A DNA stretch of 64,000 bases from Cohnella phaseoli (GTDB lineage: Bacteria > Bacillota > Bacilli > Paenibacillales > Paenibacillaceae): NCBI RefSeq assembly GCF_003386235.1, contig NZ_QRDZ01000045.1, forward strand, positions 1-64,000, read 5' to 3'. The position numbers and the translations under genes are program-made. Position 1 is the stretch's first letter, and each line of letters opens with the position of its first letter. The notes below the pieces were generated by a model that made no database searches, had not been told where the DNA came from, and saw only the letters and a program-made list of their open reading frames with translations. Positions 25,668 to 32,761 of the stretch are shown piece by piece.

Positions 25668-27456
25668 CGCCCGCTCTCAGGTCGGCAAGAGGACGGCCTT
25701 GCGTTCGCTGCTGGCTTACGGCAAGCCTCACCGCCGGCAATTCGCGCTTGTTTTTCTCCTGGCACTGCTCGCGGTTGCGGCCGATTTGCTTCAGCCGTAT
25801 TTGGTGAAAGTCGCCATTGACGACAACATTATGGCCGGCAAGAACGATTACCGGATGCTGCTGATCATCTGCGGGGTGTATTTGCTGTTGTCGGTGCTCG
25901 GGTTCGTGTTCAGCTACTTGATGAACAATGTGCTGCAATACGCTTCCCAGAGCATTATCGCCCGCATTCGCAAGGACCTGTTCCGTCATATTACCCGATT
26001 GTCGATATCGTATTTCGACCGTACGCCTAGCGGCAGTCTGATTACTCACGTATCCAGCGACACCGAATCTCTCAACCAATTTTTCTCCCAAGTTTTATTG
26101 AGCTTGATGCGCGACGGAATGACACTGATCTTCATTGTCGCCGTCATGTTCCATCTCGACGCGGAGCTGACGCTGTACTGCCTGATTCTGATTCCGCTGC
26201 TTTTTCTGATTGCGATCGGCTTCCGCCGGCATATGAGAAAGACGTATCAGAACACGAGAACGGCTTTGTCCCGGCTCATTGCCTTTGCTGCGGAAAACCT
26301 GGCCGGAATGAGCCTTATTCAGGCGTTTCATCAGGAGAAGGAACAGAAGAGTCGATTTTCCGATCGCAATCGCGCTTATTTCGGAGCCAACCTTAAGGAA
26401 GTGAGCACCAACGTTCTGTTTAACCGCTCCTTCGATATTCTCGGAGGCTTGGCCGTCGCTTTCGTGACTTGGCTGGGCGGGAACGCGGTGTTTCACGGCA
26501 ATATCGAGTTCGGGGTTATGTATGCGTTCATTACTTATATTCGTCTGTTCTTTCAGCCGATCAGCACGATTACGCAGCAATGGAACACCCTGCAGTCGGC
26601 GACCGTGTCGGCGAACCGCATTTGGAGCATTTTCTCTACGGAGCCGGAAGTGAGGGATGCGGCCAAGCCCGTCGATATGGAGTCGCAAGCGGTTCAAGGA
26701 CGGATTGAATTCAATCGCGTGCAGTTCTACTACAAGGAAGGGCAGCCGGTTATTCACGATCTCAGCTTGCGCATCGAGCCGGGCGAGATGATCGGCGTCG
26801 TCGGCGCCACAGGGGCCGGGAAGAGCACGCTGATCGGTCTGCTGTGCCGTTTCTACGACGTTCGTCAGGGCAGCATTACACTGGACGGGACGGATGTGCG
26901 GGCCATTGATCAGGAGCGGTTGAACAGATTGATCGGGTTGGTGCAGCAGGAGCCGTATTTGTACTCCGGCAGCATCGTCGACAACGTGAGGATGTTCGAT
27001 GAATCGATCTCGCGGGAAGAGGTTGCGCGCGCCTGTCGGCTTGTCGGCGCAGACGAATTGATCGGCAAATTGAAAGACGGCTACGATACCCGTCTGTCGG
27101 AGCGGGGGAGCGGGCTGTCCGCGGGAGAGCGCCAGCTTATCTCCTTCGCAAGAATTATCGTGTTCCAGCCGAAAATTCTGATTTTGGACGAAGCGACCGC
27201 CAACCTGGATTCCCACACCGAGCAGCTTGTCCAGAACGCGCTTCGTGTCGTCTCGGAGCATCGCACGACGATCGTCATTGCTCATCGGCTGTCGACGATT
27301 ATGCACGCGGACCGGATCATCGTCATGCGCGGCGGCCGCATCGTCGAGGAAGGCACGCACGCCCGGCTGCTTGAGCTTCGCGGTTACTATGAGGAGTTGG
27401 TTCGCCATTCCCAAGGCAGCGCTGCGGGCGAACGGAAGGGGAGAGAGCTCGGCTAG
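25657..27456 (+). CDS. ABC exporter half-transporter, partner subunit (YheH-like)
   Basis: The 599-residue partner has the same exporter-ATPase layout. It has Walker A G-A-T-G-A-G-K-S-T, signature L-S-A-G-E-R-Q-L, and an intact Walker B I-L-I-L-D-E-A-T-A-N-L-D with the catalytic Glu. The start ATG 25657 follows GGAGGGAA; the frame is open upstream but lies inside the previous gene. Together the two subunits should form one transporter with one consensus and one non-consensus ATP site. Confidence 0.9.
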   Translation: MPNNARSQVGKRTALRSLLAYGKPHRRQFALVFLLALLAVAADLLQPYLVKVAIDDNIMAGKNDYRMLLIICGVYLLLSVLGFVFSYLMNNVLQYASQSIIARIRKDLFRHITRLSISYFDRTPSGSLITHVSSDTESLNQFFSQVLLSLMRDGMTLIFIVAVMFHLDAELTLYCLILIPLLFLIAIGFRRHMRKTYQNTRTALSRLIAFAAENLAGMSLIQAFHQEKEQKSRFSDRNRAYFGANLKEVSTNVLFNRSFDILGGLAVAFVTWLGGNAVFHGNIEFGVMYAFITYIRLFFQPISTITQQWNTLQSATVSANRIWSIFSTEPEVRDAAKPVDMESQAVQGRIEFNRVQFYYKEGQPVIHDLSLRIEPGEMIGVVGATGAGKSTLIGLLCRFYDVRQGSITLDGTDVRAIDQERLNRLIGLVQQEPYLYSGSIVDNVRMFDESISREEVARACRLVGADELIGKLKDGYDTRLSERGSGLSAGERQLISFARIIVFQPKILILDEATANLDSHTEQLVQNALRVVSEHRTTIVIAHRLSTIMHADRIIVMRGGRIVEEGTHARLLELRGYYEELVRHSQGSAAGERKGRELG

Positions 27457-27518
27457 AACCGAAATCTCGCTTTAAGCAATTGGGGAGGGATTATACGCAG
27501 AAAATTAGTTGATAAACC

Positions 27519-27556
27519 AAACAAGGATGTACCGTCGCAACAGTTCATCCTTGTTT
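27519..27556. terminator. Hairpin between convergent genes (possible bidirectional terminator)
   Basis: AAACAAGGATG (27519-27529) pairs with CATCCTTGTTT (27546-27556). It sits between the exporter operon and the convergent TetR gene, overlapping the last codons of the latter. The T-richness is modest. Confidence 0.5.
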
Positions 27557-28186
27557 GTCGAGCTTCCGCACAAGAGGCAGGAAGATCGCGTCTACGATCT
27601 CGATAACGGCCTCATCGGTCAGCGGGGTATGGGTCGTGAGCAGCTCGAATCGCACCAGGTCAACGGGAAGGCTGATGACGCGTTCCGGCAGCTCTTCGAG
27701 CTTCACCTCGCCTCGCCGCTGAGCGTTGCTCAAGATGCTCGACATGGCTACGGCGAGCGGGTCCTCCGATCTCGGGGGCAGCGTCAGCTTGGAATGAAGC
27801 TCGTCCCCGTGGAATTCGACCATCAGGCCATGAATCGTCTCGGCGCCAATCATCTGCAGCGGCTTGATGATTCTTCCTAGCAGGGTGAGCACGTCATCTC
27901 GCAGATTTCCCGTATCGGGAGTGTCGAGGGAAGGCTTGGGTAAGTGCTTCATAAGCGCGGCGACGATTAACTTCGCCTTGTTCGGCCACCGTCTGTAGAC
28001 GGCGGTCTTATTTGTTTTCGCCCGGACAGCGACAGCTTCCATCGTCAGTCGGGAATAGCCGGTCTCCCCCAATTCCTCCCATGCGGCTGACAGGATGGCC
28101 TTCTCCAGAACGTCTCCGCGCCTCCGCGATCCCGCCGTTTCTTGTTCCTCACCCTTCCGTTTACTGTCGTTTGCTGTTTTCGGCAT
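27545..28186 (-). CDS. TetR/AcrR family repressor of the divergent MFS exporter
   Basis: The 213-residue protein has an N-terminal helix-turn-helix (A-W-E-E-L-G-E-T-G-Y-S-R-L-T-M-E-A-V-A, then T-A-V-Y-R-R-W-P-N-K-A-K-L) and a C-terminal ligand domain of TetR_C type. It is divergent from the DHA2-type MFS gene at 28337 with overlapping promoters and a perfect palindrome between them. That is the standard arrangement for a drug-inducible repressor controlling itself and its exporter. The inducing compound is unknown. Confidence 0.88.
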   Translation of the reverse strand: MPKTANDSKRKGEEQETAGSRRRGDVLEKAILSAAWEELGETGYSRLTMEAVAVRAKTNKTAVYRRWPNKAKLIVAALMKHLPKPSLDTPDTGNLRDDVLTLLGRIIKPLQMIGAETIHGLMVEFHGDELHSKLTLPPRSEDPLAVAMSSILSNAQRRGEVKLEELPERVISLPVDLVRFELLTTHTPLTDEAVIEIVDAIFLPLVRKLDKQG

Positions 28187-28242
28187 ATCGTTTTCCTCCT
28201 CCCGCGATGTATTTTGTTAGGTCATGTTGGGCTCTTATAAAG

Positions 28243-28277
28243 AGTATATTGCATTTTCACTAGAATGATAATATGAT
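28243..28277. promoter_or_regulatory. Overlapping divergent promoters for tetR and the MFS gene
   Basis: On the plus strand TTGCAT (28249-28254) and TATGAT (28272-28277) are 17 bp apart. On the minus strand TTATCA (28271-28266) and TATACT (28248-28243) are also 17 bp apart. The two promoters interleave, so one bound repressor could affect both. Confidence 0.6.
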
Positions 28278-28287
28278 TGTAATCAAA

Positions 28288-28313
28288 TAAGGTACGGTAC
28301 GTACCGTACCTTA
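28288..28313. promoter_or_regulatory. Perfect 26-bp palindromic operator
   Basis: TAAGGTACGGTAC is followed immediately by its exact complement. The site lies 11 bp downstream of the MFS -10 element and is the obvious binding site for the TetR protein. Confidence 0.8.
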
Positions 28314-28336
28314 ACGAAAATGAGAGGTGAACAACA

Positions 28337-29761
28337 ATGGCTATGAGTCAAGCAGAGGCAATCAAGCCTCTCAAAGAAAAAATCGATCCCGGTATTTTGA
28401 AGGTCGCACTTATTCTTGTTTTCGGAGCGATCGCTTCCCAGTTGGATTCAACTATGGTTAATGTGGCGATTAACACGCTTGCGTTAGACTTGCACAGCAC
28501 CGTGTCGGCGATTCAATGGGTGATTACGGGTTACGTGCTGGCGATGGGGCTGGCGGTTCCGGTCTCCGGTTGGGCGATTCAGCGGTTCGGCGGGAAAAAC
28601 GTGTATATGTTCTCGCTGTGGGTATTTCTCATCTCTTCCCTCCTATGTTCTCTGGCATGGAACCCCGGCAGCTTGATCGGCTTTCGTTTGATCCAAGGGA
28701 TAGGTGCGGGATTGCTCGTCCCGACGATGCAAAATGTGCTCGTCCAATCGGCGGGAGGGAGCAGCCTGGGAAGGCTGATTGCGATCATTAGCATTCCGGC
28801 GCTGCTCGGTCCGATTCTCGGTCCGGTTATCGGCGGGCTGATCATGGACAACATGAGCTGGCGGTGGATTTTCTATGTGAACATTCCGATTATGTTAATC
28901 GCTCTCTGGCTGTCCTGGAAGCACATCCCGAAGGACGAATCTTCCCCAAATAAACCCGGACTCGACGTGATAGGACTCCTTCTATTGTCTCCGGCCTTCG
29001 CGGTTCTTATTTATGGCATTTCTGAGGTTAGCGCTCAGGGAGGATTATCCTCGGCGGGAGTGCTCATTCCGCTGGCAGCCGGACTTGTCCTGCTTGCTGC
29101 TTACATTGTGTATGCCTTGCGGTTGCGTTCATCCCCGCTGCTCGATTTGCAATTATTCCGTTCCCGGAATTTCCTGGCGTCGAATGTCACCTTGTTTCTC
29201 TCGGGCATGGTGATGAACGGAGTGCTTCTGTTGCTCCCGCTTTATTACGAACAAGTTCGCGGTGAGAGCGTGTTGATGACAGGACTGCTCTTAATACCGC
29301 AGGGGGTAGGGATGCTCATTACACGGAGTTGGATTGGGGGCTTGGCGGATCGAATTGGTTCTCGAAATATTGTGCTCGTGAGCCTGGTAGTGACGCTGGC
29401 GGCCAGTATTCCATTCGCGTTCGCAGGGACGGATACGAATCATTTCTTGCTGGGTGCGGCACAGCTTCTGCGGGGAGCGGCGTTGAACGGAATCTTGATT
29501 CCGATTATGGTGTCCGCATATGAAGGATTGCATAAGGAGCAAATTCCGCATGCCAGCATCTCGACGCGGATTTTTCAGACGATCGGAGGCGCGTTTGGCT
29601 CGGCTGTCTTGGCAACAGTTATCGGACAGCAATTGACCGGCGGAACGGGATCGAGCCTTACCTCGCTAGCCCATGCGTACCAAGTAGCTTTCTGGTGGTC
29701 AGTCGGGTTTGCGGCTGTTGCAATTCTTCCTGCTTTGTTCCTATCTAATCGTAAAAAATAA
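28337..29761 (+). CDS. DHA2-type (EmrB/QacA-like) MFS drug exporter
   Basis: The 474-residue protein has many hydrophobic segments, consistent with 14 helices. It has the family features L-D-S-T-M-V-N-V-A in helix 1, the R-F-G-G-K loop (motif A), G-A-G-L-L-V-P and P-A-L-L-G-P-I-L-G-P-V-I-G-G (motif C of antiporters). It would export a drug or toxic metabolite in exchange for protons. GAGAGGTGA precedes the ATG. Control by the divergent TetR protein through the palindrome at 28288 is strongly suggested. Confidence 0.92.
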   Translation: MAMSQAEAIKPLKEKIDPGILKVALILVFGAIASQLDSTMVNVAINTLALDLHSTVSAIQWVITGYVLAMGLAVPVSGWAIQRFGGKNVYMFSLWVFLISSLLCSLAWNPGSLIGFRLIQGIGAGLLVPTMQNVLVQSAGGSSLGRLIAIISIPALLGPILGPVIGGLIMDNMSWRWIFYVNIPIMLIALWLSWKHIPKDESSPNKPGLDVIGLLLLSPAFAVLIYGISEVSAQGGLSSAGVLIPLAAGLVLLAAYIVYALRLRSSPLLDLQLFRSRNFLASNVTLFLSGMVMNGVLLLLPLYYEQVRGESVLMTGLLLIPQGVGMLITRSWIGGLADRIGSRNIVLVSLVVTLAASIPFAFAGTDTNHFLLGAAQLLRGAALNGILIPIMVSAYEGLHKEQIPHASISTRIFQTIGGAFGSAVLATVIGQQLTGGTGSSLTSLAHAYQVAFWWSVGFAAVAILPALFLSNRKK

Positions 29762-29774
29762 AAGAGACCGATAT

Positions 29775-29930
29775 TCAATTAACGGCAGTATTCAGGATTT
29801 TGGTTGCCAGGGCGGCAAATTGCAAGCGCTCGGTCTCCGTCATTCCTGCGGTTACAGCATGGATTTGACGCTCGATCTGATCGGCGACCACATTTCGAAG
29901 AACTGATGCAGCTTCGCAAGCTGTACTACA
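29775..29930 (-). pseudogene. Possible 3' remnant of a MarR-type regulator gene
   Basis: On the minus strand the frame ends V-V-A-D-Q-I-E-R-Q-I-H-A-V-T-A-G-M-T-E-T, then E-R-L-Q-F-A-A-L-A-T-K-I-L-N and a stop at 29777-29775. This pattern fits the C-terminal dimerisation helix of MarR proteins. The sequence upstream of it loses resemblance and has no start. The call rests on pattern recall alone. The rest of 29762-30020 shows nothing else. Confidence 0.35.
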
Positions 29931-30020
29931 ACCTCAGCATTGACGAACGCATCCGCGAAGAAATATGATTTGGACAAGAACAATGGGCGCTAACGTTCAT
30001 TCCGAGAGGGGCTAGAGGCA

Positions 30021-30419
30021 ATGGAGGGCAAAATCGAATACGGATCGATCGACGAGTATATCGCTAGTTTTCCGCCGGAAATTCAACAATTGCTTGCAAG
30101 CGTCAGAGAGACGATTCGCGAAGCCGCCCCCGAGGCGACGGAGAAAATCAGCTATCAGATGCCGACCTACGCATTGCACGGCAATCTGGTGCATTTCGCC
30201 GCATTCAAAAACCACATCGGATTTTACCCGGCTCCGCAAGGGATTGAGGCGTTTAAGAAGGAGCTGTCGGTTTATAAGGGAGCCAAAGGCTCGGTGCAGT
30301 TTCCGCTCGATCAGCCGCTTCCGCTTGAGCTGATTGCCCGCATCGTAAAGTACCGGGCGGAGGAGAACAAGCGGAAGGCGGCGGCCAAACCCAAAGGCGC
30401 TGCACGGCAAAGCAAGTGA
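30021..30419 (+). CDS. DUF1801 (YdhG-like) small protein
   Basis: The 132-residue cytoplasmic protein shows the DUF1801 pattern: an N-terminal helix region I-D-E-Y-I-A-S-F-P-P-E, then I-S-Y-Q-M-P-T-Y, F-K-N-H-I-G-F-Y-P and S-V-Q-F-P-L-D-Q-P-L-P. It ends in a basic tail (K-R-K-A-A-A-K-P-K-G). The fold resembles frataxin, and B. subtilis YdhG has been described as an iron-chaperone-like protein. Its role here is not known. AGGGGCTAGAGG precedes the ATG. It is convergent with argC and 10 nt from it. Confidence 0.85.
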   Translation: MEGKIEYGSIDEYIASFPPEIQQLLASVRETIREAAPEATEKISYQMPTYALHGNLVHFAAFKNHIGFYPAPQGIEAFKKELSVYKGAKGSVQFPLDQPLPLELIARIVKYRAEENKRKAAAKPKGAARQSK

Positions 30420-30428
30420 CCGGGCTCG

Positions 30429-31373
30429 TTACTCCAGTCCCGTACCTTCGTCGAATCCAAGCATAAGGTTCATATTTTGAATAGCGGCCCCCGAGGCGCC
30501 TTTGCCCAGATTATCGAACCGGGAGACAAGCGAGATTCCCTCTTCATGACCGAAAACGAACAGATCCAGACGGTTCGTATGATTGCATTGCATAAGATTA
30601 AAGAAGCCTTCCTCAAGATTGGCCGCGGAGTCGTACGGCATAACTCGAATGAAACGTTCGTCTGCATAATGCGAGGCCAGCAGCTCTTGAATATCTTTCA
30701 CTGTTGCCTTCTTCGTAAACATTCTGGGAGAGAGCGGAACCGTAACGGCATCGCCTTGATAATAATTGCCGACAATCGGCGTGAAAGTCGGCGCTGCGTC
30801 CAGCCCGGAATAAAACTTCATTTCCGGCAGATGCTTGTGGTTAAGATGAAGCGCGTACGGTCTTGGTGCGGAAAGCTGCTCTTTGCCTGAATTCTCGTAT
30901 TCGGCGATCAGCTTCTTTCCGCCGCCGCTGTATCCTGTCAGCGAATAACAGGAGGCAGGATAATCCTTCGCTATAATTCCCTCCGCTACCAAAGGCTGAA
31001 TCGCCAAAATATACCCCGTCGCATGGCATCCTGGGACGGCTACGCGGGATGAATGTTGAATTTGTTTTCTTTGCTTCTTATGCAATTCTGGCAACCCGTA
31101 CGTCCACTCCGGGTGGGTTCTGAACGCCGTGCTTGCGTCGATGACTTTGGTGTTAGGATTGCTGACCATTGAGACAGCTTCCTTGGACGCGGCATCCGGA
31201 AGACAGAGAAATACGACATCGGCTTCATTGAGAAGCGCCCTGCGAGCAGCGGCGTCTTTGCGTTTTTCCGGCTCAATGTGGAGCACTTCGATGTCGGAAA
31301 TCTTGGATAAGTAATCATGAATTTTTAACCCGGTTGTCCCTTCCTGACCGTCCACAAATATTTTATATTTCAC
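30429..31373 (-). CDS. argC: N-acetyl-gamma-glutamyl-phosphate reductase, short (type 2) form
   Basis: It catalyses the NADPH-dependent reduction of N-acetylglutamyl-5-phosphate in arginine synthesis. The 314-residue protein has the nucleotide-binding start V-D-G-Q-E-G-T-T-G-L and the catalytic cysteine in V-P-G-C-H-A-T-G (C116). It also has the conserved S-L-T-G-Y-S-G-G-G-K. The length of about 310 residues and the Q-E-G-T-T-G motif mark the type 2 subfamily. The start is GTG 31373, 4 nt after AGGTGG. No other arg genes are adjacent. A promoter with an ARG box directly upstream supports a genuine arginine role. Confidence 0.9.
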   Translation of the reverse strand: MKYKIFVDGQEGTTGLKIHDYLSKISDIEVLHIEPEKRKDAAARRALLNEADVVFLCLPDAASKEAVSMVSNPNTKVIDASTAFRTHPEWTYGLPELHKKQRKQIQHSSRVAVPGCHATGYILAIQPLVAEGIIAKDYPASCYSLTGYSGGGKKLIAEYENSGKEQLSAPRPYALHLNHKHLPEMKFYSGLDAAPTFTPIVGNYYQGDAVTVPLSPRMFTKKATVKDIQELLASHYADERFIRVMPYDSAANLEEGFFNLMQCNHTNRLDLFVFGHEEGISLVSRFDNLGKGASGAAIQNMNLMLGFDEGTGLE

Positions 31374-31407
31374 TTTTCCACCTCTTGGATGATCTTTTTA
31401 ATGGGTT

Positions 31408-31436
31408 ATTATACGTATATATGAATATTTATTCAA
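31408..31436 (-). promoter_or_regulatory. argC promoter
   Basis: On the minus strand TTGAAT (31436-31431) and a perfect TATAAT (31413-31408) are separated by 17 bp. Confidence 0.7.
31422..31435. promoter_or_regulatory. ARG box (ArgR/AhrC operator)
   Basis: TGAATATTTATTCA fits the ARG-box core TGAAT-WWWW-ATTCA exactly. It overlaps the -35 and spacer of the argC promoter, so the arginine-bound repressor should exclude polymerase. Confidence 0.7.
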
Positions 31437-31471
31437 CAAAAACATATGAAATGAGCATGTGTCATCGCCCG

Positions 31472-31501
31472 TTGACAATCTGATTGTATTAGTTGTATAG
31501 T
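31472..31501 (+). promoter_or_regulatory. Promoter of the GntR/ABC operon
   Basis: A perfect TTGACA (31472-31477) and TATAGT (31496-31501) are separated by 18 bp, 33 bp upstream of the GTG start at 31535. The -10 lies inside the GntR operator. Confidence 0.75.
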
Positions 31502-31505
31502 ACAA
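31484..31505. promoter_or_regulatory. GntR (YtrA-like) operator, copy 1
   Basis: TTGTATTA-N6-TAGTACAA is an inverted repeat overlapping the -10. The same pattern recurs at 31921, upstream of the membrane genes, which supports a real operator used for autorepression. Confidence 0.7.
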
Positions 31506-31534
31506 ACAACCGCCAAGGAAGGTGAAATGACGTC

Positions 31535-31906
31535 GTGCTGAACTTCTACGAGTTGAAGTTGAACAACAAGGACCCCGTATACTTGCAGGCGGTTCTCTAC
31601 GTTAAACGGCAAATTCTGCTGCGCAACGCGGTATCCGGCGACAAGCTGCCGTCCAGACGCGAGGTTGCGGCACAGTTGAGCATTAACCCGAATACGGTGC
31701 AGAAGGCGTTTAAGCTGATGGAGGATGAAGGGTTTGTGCGCACGAGCAGCACTCTGGGCAGCGTGATCTACGTCGACGACGTCATTTTCCGCGCGATTGA
31801 AGAAGAACTGACCCGCGAGCTGGTGCAATCGTTCGTCGATTCGGCCAAGGAGATTCGTTTGTCGTTCAAGACGGTGGTTGAGCTGATCAGCGAGCATTGG
31901 GAATAA
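31535..31906 (+). CDS. GntR family regulator, YtrA subfamily
   Basis: The 123-residue protein has the winged helix of GntR proteins (P-V-Y-L-Q-A-V-L-Y-V-K-R-Q-I, K-L-P-S-R-R-E-V-A-A-Q-L-S-I-N-P-N-T-V-Q-K-A). A short C-terminal helical tail replaces the usual ligand domain, which defines the YtrA type. Such regulators are typically encoded at the head of ABC transporter operons induced by cell-wall stress or antibiotics. The start is GTG 31535 with GGAAGG about 10 nt upstream. It is followed by a second operator copy and three transporter-related genes. Confidence 0.9.
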   Translation: MLNFYELKLNNKDPVYLQAVLYVKRQILLRNAVSGDKLPSRREVAAQLSINPNTVQKAFKLMEDEGFVRTSSTLGSVIYVDDVIFRAIEEELTRELVQSFVDSAKEIRLSFKTVVELISEHWE

Positions 31907-31920
31907 TTTTTTTAAGCTGA

Positions 31921-31942
31921 TTGTACTATTCGAATAATACAA
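31921..31942. promoter_or_regulatory. GntR (YtrA-like) operator, copy 2
   Basis: TTGTACTA-N6-TAATACAA, a near-perfect inverted repeat of the same form as the site at 31484. It stands between the regulator gene and the first transporter gene. Confidence 0.7.
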
Positions 31943-31958
31943 TTGAGGTGTTGCGGCT

Positions 31959-32735
31959 GTGATGAAGGGATTTTATCGTCTGGTCAATCGGGAGTTTGCC
32001 AAGTGGCTGTGGTTTATCGCAGCGGTATGCGCCGCCGCCATCGTTGTGCCCCTTGTACTGCTGCATAAGGAACTGCGGCCTTACAACGAATATTGGGTGA
32101 ACGAACGCTACGAAGACGTGTACGCCTCTTCTGGAAGCATTCTTCTGTTTCTCGTTTTGTTGGCGCTTGTGTGCGCTTTTTTTCTACTGACGATCTATGC
32201 GGACTACTGGGGCAGCAAGAGCATCTATACCTATTTGACGCTTCCGGTCGGTCGGGAGGCTCTCTATCTTAGCAAGCTGACGGTTTTGGTCACCTGTCTG
32301 CTCCTGCTGCTGGCGTCCAAGCTCATCGGCATCCGGCTAGGCTACTCGCTGTACGCGGCCAAGGTTGCCAGCTATGGCGACGGGCAGTTCGTCATGCACA
32401 ACGGTTATTTTCTGGCGATGATCCGCTCCGAGTTTTTCCGGCTGCTGCTGCCGCTTGGCGTCAGTCGGCTGCTGTCCACGCTGTCGCTGCTGCTCGCCGC
32501 GGCTGTGACGCTTTACTACGGCGCGTTGTGCGAGCGCAGCCGGACGTATAGGGGGATTGTTCCGATTGCCGTCGCAGTCTGGACAATGGTTGACGTGATC
32601 GGCTATCGACTTGGAGAAGTGAATGTGAACAGCGATCCGACGGGACTGTATTTAAGCAGCGCTTTGCTGCTTGTAGTGAGCGGATTGTTGATCGGACATA
32701 GCCTGCGGATGGTGCGAAGGGGCGCAATTGCTTAA
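31959..32735 (+). CDS. ABC transporter membrane subunit (YtrC/D-like, inferred)
   Basis: The 258-residue protein has about six hydrophobic helices (near residues 17-35, 60-80, 103-123, 155-185, 195-212 and 222-240). It contains the pattern Y-A-D-Y-W-G-S-K-S-I-Y-T-Y-L-T-L-P-V-G-R, typical of ABC-2-like permeases (tissue-type Y-x-L-P-x-x-R loop). With the ATPase at 34084 it would form an export or sensing complex. The start is GTG 31959 or the next codon ATG 31962; GAGG lies about 10 nt upstream. The permease role is inferred from topology and operon position. Confidence 0.75.
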   Translation: MMKGFYRLVNREFAKWLWFIAAVCAAAIVVPLVLLHKELRPYNEYWVNERYEDVYASSGSILLFLVLLALVCAFFLLTIYADYWGSKSIYTYLTLPVGREALYLSKLTVLVTCLLLLLASKLIGIRLGYSLYAAKVASYGDGQFVMHNGYFLAMIRSEFFRLLLPLGVSRLLSTLSLLLAAAVTLYYGALCERSRTYRGIVPIAVAVWTMVDVIGYRLGEVNVNSDPTGLYLSSALLLVVSGLLIGHSLRMVRRGAIA

Positions 32736-32761
32736 CGAAATGCGTTAGAGGAGGGGAACCG

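Noticed and set aside
26095-27414. 439-codon minus-strand frame opposite the exporter ATPase
   Set aside because: Antisense of the conserved ABC transporter gene, with no own start signals.
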